Part shown: positions 1-10,990 of the stretch, piece after piece
Layout: each line of letters opens with the position of its first letter
How positions within the stretch are numbered: the first letter of the stretch is position 1
Source of the DNA: Favolaschia claudopus
Taxonomy: Eukaryota > Basidiomycota > Agaricomycetes > Agaricales > Mycenaceae
NCBI GenBank assembly: GCA_037176885.1
Contig: JAWWNJ010000029.1
Location: forward strand, 1,302,001-1,366,000
Direction: 5' to 3'
Length of the DNA: 64,000 bases
Notes under the pieces: model-generated
What the model saw: the letters and a program-made list of their open reading frames with translations, nothing else
The model's database searches: none
What the model was told of the DNA's origin: nothing
Translations under genes and position numbers: made by a program

Positions 1-1200
1 CAAGTGATGCCTTGGCACTTGGGACGCGTAAACTCAAACGCTGACTAGCCCGCGGTTCCGAGCTCCATTGACGCAAAACATCTTCCCATGAGAGCGATCC
101 CGAAAGCGTCATTCCATCCTCTATACCTAGACGCTGAGAATGCCTCAACACCCCAGTAAAATCTACTGGATGTGAGCATGACCAAAACGGGAAAATTTTA
201 AGAACCATGTTCACCTTTCAATACATAACCAGGAGACGTGCCCAGACGGTATAGGTTTCGGAAGCAGAGAACTTTCGCATTCCATTGTAACTCCCCAACA
301 GGGTCATCTGGTAAACGCACCACCAGATTTGAAGGCAAGTCGCAGTAGAGAGTGAACTCAAATGTGGCGCTTCCGCTGCAGAGCAGACGGAATAGAGGAA
401 TGTCCCATGCCATGGGATTCAACTCATTGTCAAAGTGAGCCGCGAGCGCCGTCTGCAATGCCTTGGTCTCATAGAAGTGAGAATTGGAGGGAAGGTGATC
501 CGCAGTTTTTTTCTTGATGTATAGTAGGTTGACTCTGCAGAGAATCCGGTCCAGATCATCCCTCTGATCATATGAAACTGGATATACTTGAGACTTTATG
601 CGCAGGAAGGAAAGTAGCACTTGCATGTCCAATGATTTTGGCTATTGTCTACTAATTCCGTGTGGGAGAGTCGAATCTTCACGTTACCCTGGTGCTTTAA
701 ATTCAGGGCCTTAGCTTTGCGTTCTTTGTATCGGGCATCGACCTCGGTCGTTTTTGCAGCCCGCCCAGAGTCCCTCCCGTATGCTATTCGCCACTCGTTG
801 TCGAAGGCCACAAAGTTCTTCTCTGGGAAAACTTGGGTCAGAAAAATCCTGAGCGGCACTGCTTCGGGATCTTGCTGTGACTTTCGGGTTTGAATAAGCT
901 CCGTAGACAGGCGAAGCTTTTCGTAGAATCTATGAATTTCTTTTCAACCGGAGGAGCTGACCCTCAGCGAGAAAGAAGGTACTCATGAGCGTCAAAGTCT
1001 TTTTCAGCGGGAGAAACTTCTCGGTAGAGTTTGACGAGAACTTTGAATTGATGAAGCCCCTTGGTATGATGCCTCATAAACATGCAAACTAGGCTGGCGA
1101 CTTCTTCTCGGAAAGTTTCGACTAGCGGCATTCGGCGTTCGACAACGTAATGGGCGGTTCGGGCTAGAAGCGAGTTCGAGTATTTTTCTTTCACTTCTAT
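1..1200 (-). CDS. Unrecognised multi-exon protein, cut by the left edge
   Basis: I do not recognise this product. Four coding segments on the minus strand join in frame through three short introns: one of about 55 nt near 935-985 (donor GTACCT, branch-like CTGAG), one at 594-652 (59 nt, GTAGAC to AAAG), and one at 166-214 (49 nt, GTGAAC to CCAG). The spliced reading frame then stays open to base 1, so the C-terminus lies outside the window. The protein is mixed charged and hydrophobic, with no signal peptide, membrane segment or zinc motif that I can see. A lysine/arginine-rich stretch (KERKAKALNLKH) lies in the central exon. The 5' end is unresolved: coding continues to about 1194, and upstream exons may extend to about 1500. 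Three clean introns with frame continuity make a real gene likely. Confidence 0.55.
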
Positions 1201-1509
1201 GTTTTACGAACGTACCGTCCGGAGTCCGCGAGCCGCAGTCAAAGGAGTAGGCACACACTCTACGTTGAGCCCGGTGTACCGTTGGTACAAGCTGTGTTGT
1301 GGTCAACGTGAAACATTCATGACTAGTATGCCAACTTCCCGGGATTCGACCATACCACACTCCACGAGGAAACCTGTGGAGTTTGTGCCCGTCTGTAACG
1401 ATAAGCAATTGCGACCGTGTACCTGGAAGCAGGGCGCCTAAGGAAGACGAGAGATGGAACAACACATGCTCCCGTTCACATCTGCGCAGGTCTTGACCAG
1501 CCAATGAAG

Positions 1510-4040
1510 CGTGTCACAAGGAAGATCCTTAGCAGAAAATTTTAATTACTCGTTAAATGTTTCATATTTCGCTGTATACCAGCTCACCTAAATGTTGCGC
1601 CTCCATCGGAATGAAAAATATGTGAACGAGAGAGCGAGATCACGAAAGTTTTCCCGGTATACAGGGACAATGACAAGAAAAATGACTTACCTACGAGAAC
1701 ATAACGTGCATGTACGTTCAACTTTCTGCTGCATATAACCTTACAGATTGGGCGATCAACTCGATGAAAGAATATAGTTTATCGACGTACACGTTGAAGC
1801 AAAATTAGTCCTGCAACCCTATAGGTCGTTGGCCGAACATTGCGGAAAGGTGCTGGATGCATGCCTACAAAATTGAAACCGTGAACTGCGTGCTCAGCAG
1901 GCGCTCACCGGAAACATTGTAGCGCCGGATTCTGCCGTAAATTCGACCATCAGTCTATCGAGATTAAATCCGAGAAGGAGACGAGTTTCTCCGATGCCCG
2001 GATGACCGAAAACTACTCACTGACGGAAGCAAACAAAATAGGTACATATGCTTTCCACAATCTCTGAGAGATATTGTGGACAAGTGACTTCCAGACGACG
2101 ATTTCTGGGAGGTCAGTTGAGCCCAGTACCTTGCAACCTGATAAACTGCTCAGTCGATACTTGGAATACCTCAAATAGAGATGCTCACCTGTATGCCCTC
2201 ACAAGACCACGACAGAAACTTGTCCCAGAACACACCGAAATACATGCCTACCTGGCGGAGGCTGAGCCAAGTGCACATTCGAGGAAGGAAGCGCCGAGGG
2301 ATTTGAATGGATATAATTGAAATCACTCTACCAGCTACCAGACCATGAGTCGAAAGCAAGGCAAAGTCGGTTGCGTACCTGATGATCTGGCGCCTTATCC
2401 GGAAACAATGGCCAGCGTTTCAAGACAGCCCCGTAAGCGCCATGTTCCTGGGCGAGGCACGGCGGATATGAACACGTATTTCCCAAAGGGGGGAGTATGA
2501 ACACCAGCCGTAAAAAGTAGGGATTCAAAGGAAGAGACACGACATAGGAGAGACTGAGAGGAATCATCGATGATTTCTGGAGGGAGATCCGAACGATGGA
2601 CAAGGAACTGCGTTCCACCGGGCTCGAAGACTTTCAAGATGCAATCAAGAGTTCGTGTTCGATCCACGTTGGACCGAGCTAGGGTTAGGGAAGAGTCCAA
2701 TGAGAAGAAAGAGACGCCTGCTCGGAATGGACATTCGATTGGCTTGATGAGTGGACAATATTATCGTTTCTTAGAGTGTTGTCAATGAATGATGATAGTC
2801 ATAAAACTATAGCACGCACTAGTCGACAGGCTGCTACTGCGCGATCGAAATTCCATCCCCCGCCGGGAAACCCTTCGATTGTGCGTCTTGACAAGTAGAG
2901 AGAACAGTCGTCAAACGAGGAAAAGGTTTGAAAAGTGTGTTAGTCCAAGGCGCGGAGTAGCAAGCTTGAGACATCCTCAAAGTAGACCAACTTCAAAGGT
3001 ATTCCGATCCGCGATATCCGGACCAGAGGTACACCTTGATTTTTTTTTCGGCGACTTTGACCAGCCACGACGATTTCAGGGCGGAATTCCGAGATTACCC
3101 GAGCAATTGCAGAATTTGAGCCGTCCGGCTCAGCAACGCATCCATACCAGAGGCTGCATGAAGGCGCAAGTAGCGGTGAGTCGACGCTAGGCGTGGTGGT
3201 GGCAAGGGTGGTGGCGGTCGGAAGGAAGCGAAGCGTGACGTGATCAACGGCATGTGTCACCCGACGACGCGAACAACAAACAAAGCCAAGCGCGCGATCC
3301 CTCTTGTTCTTGACCATCATCATCGTCGTCAGCAGCGCTGAAAGTACCGCCGCAAACGGTACTTAATATCAATTCACAAACTGCCTATAATCTGGAAGCT
3401 TACTTCAATCTCCACCTGCGGCTGACGGTCGGGGTTTCAAGTTGGGCTCAGGGTTTCCCTGTTTCCCCAACTTGAAATGCTTCTGCTGCCTGAGTATTGT
3501 TTGGAAATAGACTCAATTCGGTCACCCAGCTGCGTCTATTCAATCTTCATTTACCTCTCGCTTCTGAATTGTCCGCGAAACCAGATGTATTTCTATGTCG
3601 CTCCACAAAAGCGCTTTGTCGACCTACGCCGCCAACCGTCCACTTAAGTTTCTACTCAGTCAGCACTGTAGCTCTCCAACCCAAGAAATGTCGACGACGT
3701 ATAATGTCGTCTTCAAAAACTCTCAGTCTTACCGTTCACGTTTGGGCTCTCTCAGGCGAAGGCAACACAGGCGCCGGTGCCGGCAACACTCTTCCTCGAG
3801 CTTTGACAAAGAGCAAACTTGACGGCGGCATCCTTTCGAAACCAATATTTCGTGCTCCCTGCGCTTCACTTATACTTGTTTTGGGTCTTGCTGCGAAGAA
3901 CTGTACTCGTATGGTTTTCTTTCGTTCTTTTTGATTGATTTTCATTTTTTCTTCTCCTCAATTTCTTACCTCTCACTCGAAATATCCTTCGGCTCCCTCT
4001 GCTACATATTCCGTCTTCAGGATCCGCCATAATCATGAAT
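1510..4040. other. Intergenic, no gene supported
   Basis: No open frame here shows a recognisable domain or a chain of exons joined by good splice sites. A minus-strand frame at about 2395-2700 contains LPPEII, which faintly recalls an F-box start, but nothing follows it. Base composition is ordinary. The first tRNA-like element begins just to the right. Confidence 0.5.
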
Positions 4041-4046
4041 CCCATC

Positions 4047-4133
4047 GGCTCGATTGCGAGAGGCTCGCATCTGCATCACTTGCTATTGTCTCCTGCAATG
4101 TCGCAGGTCTCCCGTTCGACTCGGGACGAGCTC
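4047..4133 (+). ncRNA. tRNA-like Pol III element, subfamily F
   Basis: Paired ends GGCTCG/CGAGCT (one G.U). A strong D-like hairpin, TGCGAG-AGG-CTCGCA, lies at 4055-4069. The middle stem ATCTGC/GCAGGT encloses a loop of about 28 nt. The T-arm is CCCG-TTCGACT-CGGG at 4111-4125. A TTTTT run at 4155-4159 fits a Pol III terminator. The expected anticodon loop is replaced by the long loop and no anticodon can be assigned. Confidence 0.6.
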
Positions 4134-4239
4134 TGGTGTGATACAGATGTATTCTTTTTGGACGATTCATCTCACGAGTTGACTAGATACTCGAAGTTCA
4201 AGCCACTAACTGTGGCTTCAATTCTCTGGAGCATACACG

Positions 4240-4320
4240 GCTCATTGGCGATCATTCCGCACCAATTCCTCGTAGTTTAGGCAGTCAGCGCGCAGGGTCT
4301 CCATTATTCGGGTCTAGCCA
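4240..4320 (+). ncRNA. Decayed tRNA-like element
   Basis: The 5' end GGCTCA and a D-like GGCGATCATTCCGC arm match the family, and a GCGCAGGGTCTCC stretch stands where the middle-stem 3' strand and T-stem should be. The B-box core is degraded (CCATTATTCGGG instead of CCGTTCGANTCGGG). Probably an inactive relic. Confidence 0.4.
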
Positions 4321-4420
4321 CATTGATGATCGAAGACTTTCTGGGTTTCCCTTTTGTTCAGTTCAGCGAGTGACACCATTACTAGTGAACTCATCAACCT
4401 CCCGCTGTCCCATTTCGAAA

Positions 4421-4495
4421 AGCTCGTTAGGCTGCACTTGTTGTCTCGTCCGCAATTGACCGTCATAGGTCACCCGTTCAACTCGGGACGAGCTC
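4421..4495 (+). ncRNA. tRNA-like element with a weak D arm
   Basis: Perfect 7-bp terminal pairing AGCTCGT/ACGAGCT and an intact T-arm, ACCCG-TTCAACT-CGGGA, at about 4472-4487. The D-like hairpin is not well formed. A TTTTT run at 4516-4520 follows after about 21 nt. Probably a partly decayed copy. Confidence 0.45.
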
Positions 4496-4634
4496 TCGTG
4501 TGATACGGAGGTACCTTTTTCCACGCCATCCATCTCACATATCGACTAACTAGGTACTCGAAGGTTCTAATCAAATGAAGCAACACAACTCCTCTCTGCT
4601 TTACCTCCGACTCAAACCTTTCCTGAACACACAC

Positions 4635-4726
4635 GGCTCGTTCGCGGTGCGTCCGCACCTGCACCCAATTCCTCCATGATTACGTCGTTGGTGCGCAGGT
4701 ATCCCGTTCAATTCGGGTCGAGCTAT
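4635..4726 (+). ncRNA. tRNA-like Pol III element, complete
   Basis: Ends GGCTCG/CGAGCT. D-like arm GCGG-TGCGT-CCGC. Perfect 6-bp middle stem ACCTGC/GCAGGT with a long loop. T-arm ATCCCG-TTCAATT-CGGGT at about 4701-4717. A T-run at 4737-4741 follows within 15 nt. Confidence 0.6.
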
Positions 4727-5006
4727 GGGATGGGTATTTTTACGTTCCTTTTTTTCCCTCGTTTCTCAATCCTTGCTGGAACGCTATTTTTTGACTGATT
4801 TCTCAATGGTTCTATTCTAGTGGAACGTCTCCGGAATGAGCATAGCAACATTGATGTTGTGCGCCGGAATTCAATCAGCTAAGCCGGCTTTTTATCCTCG
4901 GGTAATGATTTATTCAATAGATCCTTGCCGTAGACGATACGCCCTTGTTTGCAAGCACAAAAACAATCGCATTTCACTGTAAACATCGATAGAGTGCACG
5001 ATTTCT

Positions 5007-5072
5007 GCTCGTCAGCAGACGGACCATTGAACCGTCGATGCTCGACCCTCCGTTCGACTCGGGGGGCGAGCC
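5007..5072 (+). ncRNA. Minimal tRNA-like element without a middle stem
   Basis: Terminal pairing GCTCGTC/GGCGAGC (7 bp with one wobble). D-like hairpin ACGG/CCGT with a 9-nt loop. T-arm CTCCG-TTCGACT-CGGGG. Only about 66 nt long, with no room for the middle arm seen in other copies. A TTTTT run lies at about 5088-5092. Confidence 0.45.
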
Positions 5073-5245
5073 TACCAAGTGGCAATGTTTTTCTCTGTTT
5101 GCTCTTGGTTTCACGGAAGGTTCACGCGCAATTGCAGGTGAGTAATTCGTTTTGTTGAATGCAGAGAACTAGTCTTGTTGTCTTGGAAGAGCACCAGCGA
5201 ATACACCCATCTCGTCCGAGAAAAAAGGGCAACGGACGATTTCGA

Positions 5246-5350
5246 ATGCGCGCCCCCGAGTCGAACAGGGCTATCCCCGCTAAATTCAATTCATCAACCT
5301 TTAGGTTTTGGAATACGGCGTGTGGACGTGGTCCCCCGCTAACGGGCGTT
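5246..5350 (-). ncRNA. Decayed tRNA-like element related to subfamily C
   Basis: On the minus strand it carries GTTAGCGGGGGACC, close to the subfamily C D-like arm, and a T-arm CCCTG-TTCGACT-CGGGG. Terminal pairing is poor. An A-run at about 5221-5226 (T-run on the minus strand) stands where a terminator is expected. Confidence 0.4.
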
Positions 5351-5813
5351 GTTGGAGATAACAATTACAGTGAATAGTCTCAGAAACCATTCGTGAGTCC
5401 CTTCCACTGTACTGCGGTCGCGAATCTCTGAAGAGAAATTAAGTAAGGTTGCATTCCGTCCTCCTCAGTCACGAATGTTCAACTCATATTGCTGCAAATT
5501 GCCGCATGATAAACGAGTATCTGCCAGATGACTGTCGCCTCGTCGACAGATCTCCTCGTTCGCGAATTTCTCAAAGGATCGAATTCGGTGCATCTCGGGG
5601 CGTCCGATTTATACGGGGACGTATCCTATCTCGGTAACCTCTGATCAGCATCCTCCTTCTTCACTACTCATCCTCATGACTCCTCCTTCAAGTCTGCACG
5701 GTAACCTCGAAACCCCAACATTCCAGCCGGCCCCTCAAAATGCACTAAGCAAGCAAGTCGAAGTATCCCTCGTTTGACTTGCGCAATATGCATCCAAATT
5801 TGCACACCACTAC

Positions 5814-5902
5814 AGCTCGTTAGCGGGAGACCGCGTCTGCGCTTGCTGCAGTGTTCCACCTGACACAGCAGGATAATCCCCGTTCGAATCGGGGGCGAGC
5901 TA
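5814..5902 (+). ncRNA. tRNA-like Pol III element C1
   Basis: Ends AGCTCG/CGAGCT pair perfectly. Box-A-like TTAGCGGGAG and D-like arm GCGG-GAGA-CCGC (GNRA-type loop). Middle stem TCTGC/GCAGG with a loop of about 28 nt. T-arm CCCCG-TTCGAAT-CGGGG. T-run at 5920-5926. Paralogues lie at 12926 and 16520. Confidence 0.65.
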
Positions 5903-6226
5903 TGGAGTTTCAGGGTCAATTTTTTTCTCTCTCTTTTAACCGCAGTGGTGCACACTGTAAAGATTTTTCCTTTTGCTGAGGAGTTTTGGATTTGATTTCC
6001 CAGGATCTCCGAGTCCATGCAATCACTGTTGGCGACGGCGTGATATAAACTCTCTCAGTTCCATGACACATTATGCAATTCGTGGACGAGCTCGTCCGCG
6101 AACCGAATCGGTTGAATCTGGCTTCAAGAAAAAGTAAAGCCACAGTTCATTGAAGAAAGCAATCCTGAACCCTGAGATACCAAAGTCGAATAACAAAAAA
6201 AAAATTGCAAACTAATTCAGGTGCAC

Positions 6227-6318
6227 GGCTCGTTCCCGAATTGAACGGGAGTGTCTCTGCTGTGTTAATCCAAATTCTCAGTAAAATTGCGCAAGTGCGG
6301 TGTGCCCGCCAACGAGCC
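6227..6318 (-). ncRNA. tRNA-like Pol III element D1
   Basis: Perfect 8-bp ends GGCTCGTT/AACGAGCC. Box-A-like TTGGCGGGCA with D-like arm GCGG-GCACA-CCGC. Middle stem TTGC/GCAG. T-arm CTCCCG-TTCAATT-CGGGA. Ten consecutive A at 6195-6204 give a strong minus-strand T-run. It points towards C1, so the two are convergent. Confidence 0.6.
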
Positions 6319-6374
6319 GTTACTCAAGTTGGTGATGCACGCTACAATATTCTGCAAGGCCGAGGTTCGATGAA

Positions 6375-6470
6375 GACTCGCGAATCCCGAATTAAACAGG
6401 AGCGGGCGTCGGAGACCCTGCAGCATACAAAAATTACGCACATGCGGTGTACCATTTACCTTCCAAGCTG
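6375..6470 (-). ncRNA. Decayed tRNA-like element E1
   Basis: The 3' half is clear on the minus strand (CCTG-TTTAATT-CGGGATTCGCGAGT), but the B-box is mutated (TTTAATT), no 5' partner for the ACTCGCG end is visible, and there is no nearby T-run. The matching copy is at 13751-13845. Confidence 0.35.
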
Positions 6471-6578
6471 TAGTAGGTACTCCACTGACGCCGAGGATCA
6501 TTGAAACGAATGGGTTTGAACTCAACGAACGAAGGAGAGGAATGCGCAAAAAAATTGAAACGCAACTCAAAGTTCCTC

Positions 6579-6610
6579 ATGCCTTGTGCCGAGTCGAACG
6601 GAGCCATACA
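6579..6610 (-). ncRNA. Isolated T-arm remnant
   Basis: Minus-strand GCTCCG-TTCGACT-CGGCAC followed by AAGGCATG. No 5' half was found. An A-run at about 6548-6554 lies downstream on the minus strand. The duplicate remnant is at 13927. Confidence 0.3.
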
Positions 6611-6879
6611 AGACCATTGGTCCCAGCGACTTCAAGCATCAATATCTTCTTACAGCGAGACTGCTTCACGGCTTCTCGACTCCCGAGTCCTTCTTGACAC
6701 TTTTCTTGTGGTGAAAGCTTCAGATGGTGTTAAAAATCGTGGAGATAGCGAGGGCCGGCACGTCTGCGAGTACCGGGGACCGATGAAGGACAAACTAGAT
6801 TTTTTCGATACAGACTGCTCACTTTCCCGCCGGAACAACGTTCCGATCAAATTCTGATCATTTACCAAGCTGCGACAAA

Positions 6880-8350
6880 TAGCACGATGTACCCTCTCCT
6901 CGAAAATCTTTCACTCCCGCCCCGTGTATCGACCAATCCTCGCCGGAGCAGCAAAAGACGATGGTCAGCAGTGAAGACCGGCGAAAACCCTGGCAAGACA
7001 CGGCAGTCTCCCCTGTGGATAGACTAAAAAACGACACCCGAAGTGCCTCGGTCAGTGGGAGTACAAGGGATAAGACGAGTGGATTGACTCGGAGGAGGAC
7101 GGGGCGGACGGGGAGGGGATGAGGGAACGCTGGTGAGGGTGTTTCGTGCCCGTGCTTGCGAGTGGGTGGGAGGTGAGTAGGGGTATTCCGATTCGACATC
7201 CACGGCTAGAGCTGACGACGGCGGGGAAAGGTTAGCGGCATGGGTCATGCGCGCCATCACGGTGAGGCACATTCTGCCGAAGTAAGACTAGGATCTCGCA
7301 CAGTTTAGCTCCAGGCTAATCCGTCGGTCGAGGAAGCGTTGCCGAGAATCAGCGGCTACAGTCTCCTTCCCGCACATCCATTCGGGATCGCTTCCAGCCT
7401 GCATCCCCGTCGTCTCCGAAGGTAGCGAGAGATTCCTGTCACCCATCGACACTACCACGTCCTCAACTCATATTCGCTCGTGCAGCCCAGCGAGCCTCGC
7501 AAGGACAACGACTCTAGCTCTCACTTGTCCGCAGCTCCGGCCCCGCCCGACGCCGTTCCTCTCGTTCCGCGCTGCAGCCTGCCCCGTCTCTTTCACTGCA
7601 AGCCCTCGGCGCTCCTCTCCCCCCTCCTCTCCGCGCCCCCTCATCCGCACCTCACTCCGCCACGTATTCGCCCCTGGCTGTTTCGGCGCAATGTAATACC
7701 TTCGTTCTTTCTCCCCCTCCCCTCGACGCCATTCCAATTCCCCCTTTACTTGGATCGTGACTCTCCCTCCCCTCAACGCAGTTGCATCCCGCCGTGATCC
7801 CATCGTCTTATCGGCTCCCGCACCCCCATCGCACGTCCCTGGGCAGCGAGATCACTCCCTTGCCCATTCGAGAGCGCGTACGGAGGAGTCGCCGCCACCG
7901 CCGTTCGTACAAGCGAGCTGGTAGGGGAGATGAGAACGGTGTATAGGCACGCGGGCGCAGGATGGAGGGGAGTGTGAGGGTGGACGAGGGAGAAAGGCGA
8001 GGAGAGTGGGAAGGTGAGGATACGATTCCCGCGAGGGGTGCACCCAGCCGTGCGTTTGCGGGTATATCGATGTCAGGGATGAGGGAGTCGAAAGGCATGA
8101 GACGTCGACAGTCGTTGCGTACGAGGACGAAGATCTTCGATGGGGAATGGGGCGACGACGTGTGACGGGGATACTGGAAGACGAGGAGGGGATTGAAAGG
8201 GATGGAAGGGGAGGAGGCGCGTGTGCGAGGAGACAATAAGATTCACGAATGCAGTGGGCTAAGTGCGCGATCCTTGTCGTCTTTCCTTCCCACCAATCTA
8301 ATCTGCCCATAGCTCATCTCACTTCCACTTTGTCCTCATCCCCCCATTGT
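6880..8350. other. GC-rich non-coding stretch
   Basis: CT- and GA-rich DNA with many overlapping spurious frames on both strands and no domain or convincing exon chain. It includes the block GACATCCACGGCTAGAGCTGA ... TAGCTCCAGGCTAATCCGTCG (about 7195-7326), which is unusually well kept in the second duplication copy (about 14600-14832). Confidence 0.45.
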
Positions 8351-8356
8351 AATCAG

Positions 8357-10102
8357 CTACAAACTTCGTATAGTTTCTATGATGCGTATGGGTTTTCGGG
8401 GAGGTGGCGTCGGCGGAGGGGTGGGCCACGTCATATCAAAAACATCGTGGTTCCACTTTCGCCACCATGCGGGGTTGTAGCCAGCAAGATACATGGAGTC
8501 CAGCATGGCAAACGATACAGATTGGAGAGTCTTGTGGCTCGAGAGGAACCAGCGAGCAGTGACTTCTTGAGAGTGATAAAAATCAGAATCTCGCGGGAAA
8601 TTCATCGTTATCCGCAGATGAAGTAGATGAGGGAAGCGATTCAAGGCGGCGAGGATGCCCGGCTGTATGTGTGGCGAAGACTTGAGTGATGGAGACTCGG
8701 AAGCAAAGGAGACACTCACATCTCGGTCTTGTTCTCTGAAACGAGGAGGATCATCGATAAACATGTACCGAGGGACGCTGAACTCGAGGACCTCAAGGTC
8801 AGGGAGCACAGTCGCGATCTGTTCAATGAGAGGAGCAGTGACAAAGAAGTCGAGATCTAAGCATAACTCCCTCAGATCTTGAAGGTGTGACATCTGCCGG
8901 AGGGCTGTTGGCAGCGTATGGTCGTCGAACGGAGAGTATGCCTTCCTGGGAAACGACTTGCTGGTATCATACACGTCGACTGGTGCTCGAAGACGGAGAC
9001 AGCTTAGCATAGCTGGCAGCTGTGCGAAGATGGAGTCGGTAGACGATACATTCCCAAGCGTCACACTCGAAAGCAAACGACAGCGGGTCGAAAGAAGTTG
9101 ACCGCTATCGTCTCCGAGATGAAACAACGGAAACGCACCCTTCCCGTACGTGCCGCGACTGATGTCGACGGTATATAGGACGTCGAGCTGACGCAAGTTG
9201 CCCATATTTGCGACAAGACCAGGGATGGCAATGTACGGATTGGGAGGGTGCTCTGTTATCGCGAGTCGTCGAATATTCCGCCAGTCGAGGGTGGGGAAGG
9301 TAGAAGGAATGAGGTCGCCCGAAATGCTAAGCTCTGTGAGGCGAGGGGCAACGGCTCGAAGCAGAAAATCCACATCGCTGAATTGTTTGCTGTGATCGAC
9401 GTCTTCCTGGCTGGAGATACTCCGGAAACCGGCAATCGAGACTAGAAGATTTTCGAGAGCGCAAAAGGGAAGCGCACAGGAAGTAAAACTTCCGTCAAAC
9501 CGCGCTTGATAAATCTCCAGATGCAGCAGCGACGGAGCCAGCGAGAGGGCATGGATAAGATCCGGATGAATAGAGGATTCAAGACGAAGTGTCACTTTCA
9601 CTAGTGAAAACATCATTGAGAGCGAATCTATCGTTTCCTGTGATATTTCGAGTTTCCTTGGATTGTGAGCGGTGCGATCCCTAATATGCACGATCCTTTA
9701 AAAATTCTGTTGATTACCGGAATAGATGACAATCCAGGACAACACTTACCTGAAGTAAGGCCATAGTGATTCTGGCCACACTTTTCCCCGCGCAGATTCC
9801 CAATTATAAACCTCACGATATATCCATGGCATAGTTTGAGCGCGAAGAGCTCGACACGTCGAAGAGATTCCCAGCAGAAATTGGCCTTGGCATCGCTCGT
9901 GGTCGAAGCGAGGCTGCGTACGAAATTTGGGGTGTATATCGACCAGCCATTCATCGTACAGAAGCTTGAATATGAGACCCAAGACGTCAGCGGGTAAGGT
10001 AGCAAGAGTAGCCGAAAATGATTTGTGCAGTAGCGCAATAGTTAGGTCGGCAGACGCAGCCCTGTGAGGGATCCCTTGGTCTGAGGAGGGCGAAGCGGCC
10101 AT
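8357..10102 (-). CDS. F-box protein with LRR-like C-terminal region
   Basis: Predicted substrate receptor of an SCF-type ubiquitin ligase, by family analogy. Two exons (9750-10102 and 8357-9695) joined by a 54-nt intron (GTAAGT to TTTAAAG) give exactly 564 codons. Residues about 30-80 form an F-box-like helix bundle (LATLPADVLGLIFKLLYDEW, then ISSTCRALRAQTMPWIYREVY). The rest (about 130-550) has repeated leucine-rich strand and helix patterns (LLHLEIYQA, LTELSISGDL, LRQLDVLY, LRELCLDLDF, LEVLEFSV) typical of agaricomycete F-box/LRR-like proteins. The C-terminus is proline-rich (TWPTPPPTPPP). I chose the ATG at 10102 because it opens the F-box exon. The substrate is unknown. Confidence 0.85.
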
Positions 10103-10390
10103 GTGGTTGCCGCAAAACGTGTCACGGCAAGTGCCGTGGCGTGACTGTGAGTCATGTGACTGTGACTATCACTTGAGTGCTTGATCTCAACGGCGGCGAG
10201 TCGGAGTCAACAGACCAACCGACGACGGCCGATGTTGCGATCACCCGACAAACACACGGCAATACATATTGATCCGAGCGCACCTTGTCTTTTCCCACCA
10301 CCTGCAACCACCTTCGAGCAACCTTCGAGCCTCGCGCTTTGTCTTTCGTCTGCAAATTGGCTGAAAATGCGGATAGTATTTAAGCTGCTA

Positions 10391-10539
10391 CTGTAGTATT
10401 TCGTTCAATTCGTAGGGTCACACGTCACAAGGCCCTCTGGAAAGCCCCAAGGATAGCGGCAATAATTTTTTCTCGATTTTTCGGATTTTCGATCGCGAAA
10501 AATTTCAAAAAATCTTACGAATTGAACGAAATACTACAG
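10391..10539. mobile_element. Palindromic MITE, Tc1/mariner-like
   Basis: Terminal inverted repeats of about 24 nt begin CTGTAGTATTTCG and continue GTTCAATTCGTA. TA lies at both ends (10389-10390 and 10540-10541), consistent with a TA target-site duplication. It is 149 bp long with no coding capacity, and the centre is AT-rich. Confidence 0.75.
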
Positions 10540-10690
10540 TACTCTTCGGGTCAGTTGGCAGCATGATCATCTCCGTCAAGACTCAAGTTAAAACACGCCA
10601 GTGAACCAACTTTGTTTTCAGAATCCTCGCATCAGTCGCTCTCACGTCCAATACCCGTAATATTCACTCACCTGCTCCTCAATTTTTGTC

Positions 10691-10778
10691 GGCTCGATTG
10701 CGGTGGTCCGCTCCTGCACACCACGGCACCTTTTGAACAGCTCGCTAGCAGGGCACCTGTTCAATTCGGGGCGAGTCA
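10691..10778 (+). ncRNA. tRNA-like Pol III element A1
   Basis: Ends GGCTCG/CGAGTC (one G.U). D-like arm GCGG-TGGT-CCGC. Middle stem CCTGC/GCAGG with a long loop. T-arm CACCTG-TTCAATT-CGGGG. T-run at 10798-10802 and a longer one just after. The middle stem differs from A2 (CTTGC/GCAAG) but keeps its pairing. Confidence 0.65.
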
Positions 10779-10990
10779 TAGCGTCATGGCTGGGATGTTT
10801 TTCTCTTTTTTGCCCACTCATTTGATTCTCGACCTGCGAATATGTTTCCTGCAACACAAATCCGGAGGAGGGCGAGCCCGAAGCCAGAAGAAAAATACAG
10901 CGGGGATGAGGCCAGATGTAAGCTTCTCTTCCTCGTCTCGATCACCCCAACACTCCACATATCCACTAACACACCCAGCGATTTTCATAC

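Larger units (their letters stand above)
5515..7880. repeat. Segmental duplication, copy 1
   Basis: Shares ordered, diverged blocks with 12595-15755: GCCAGATGACT (5518), TCTCAAAGGAT (about 5568), AGTCTGCACGGTAA (5693), element C (5814), CAGTGGTGCACAC (about 5943), element D (6227), element E (about 6375), GCCTTGTGCCGAGTC (about 6581), CGACAAATAGC (about 6870), GACATCCACGGCTAGAGCTGA (about 7195), TAGCTCCAGGCTAATCCGTCG (about 7306) and CAGCGAGATCACTCCC (about 7848). Spacing varies between the copies, so both have gained and lost sequence since duplication. Confidence 0.75.

Noticed and set aside
2395..2700. F-box protein on the minus strand
   Set aside because: LPPEII alone is too weak; the next residues do not fit an F-box and no downstream exons with LRR-like pattern were found.
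6880..8350. Proline/arginine-rich proteins in overlapping frames
   Set aside because: Long frames occur on both strands at once because of GC-rich, stop-poor sequence. None has splice support or a domain, and the duplicate region does not conserve any one frame.
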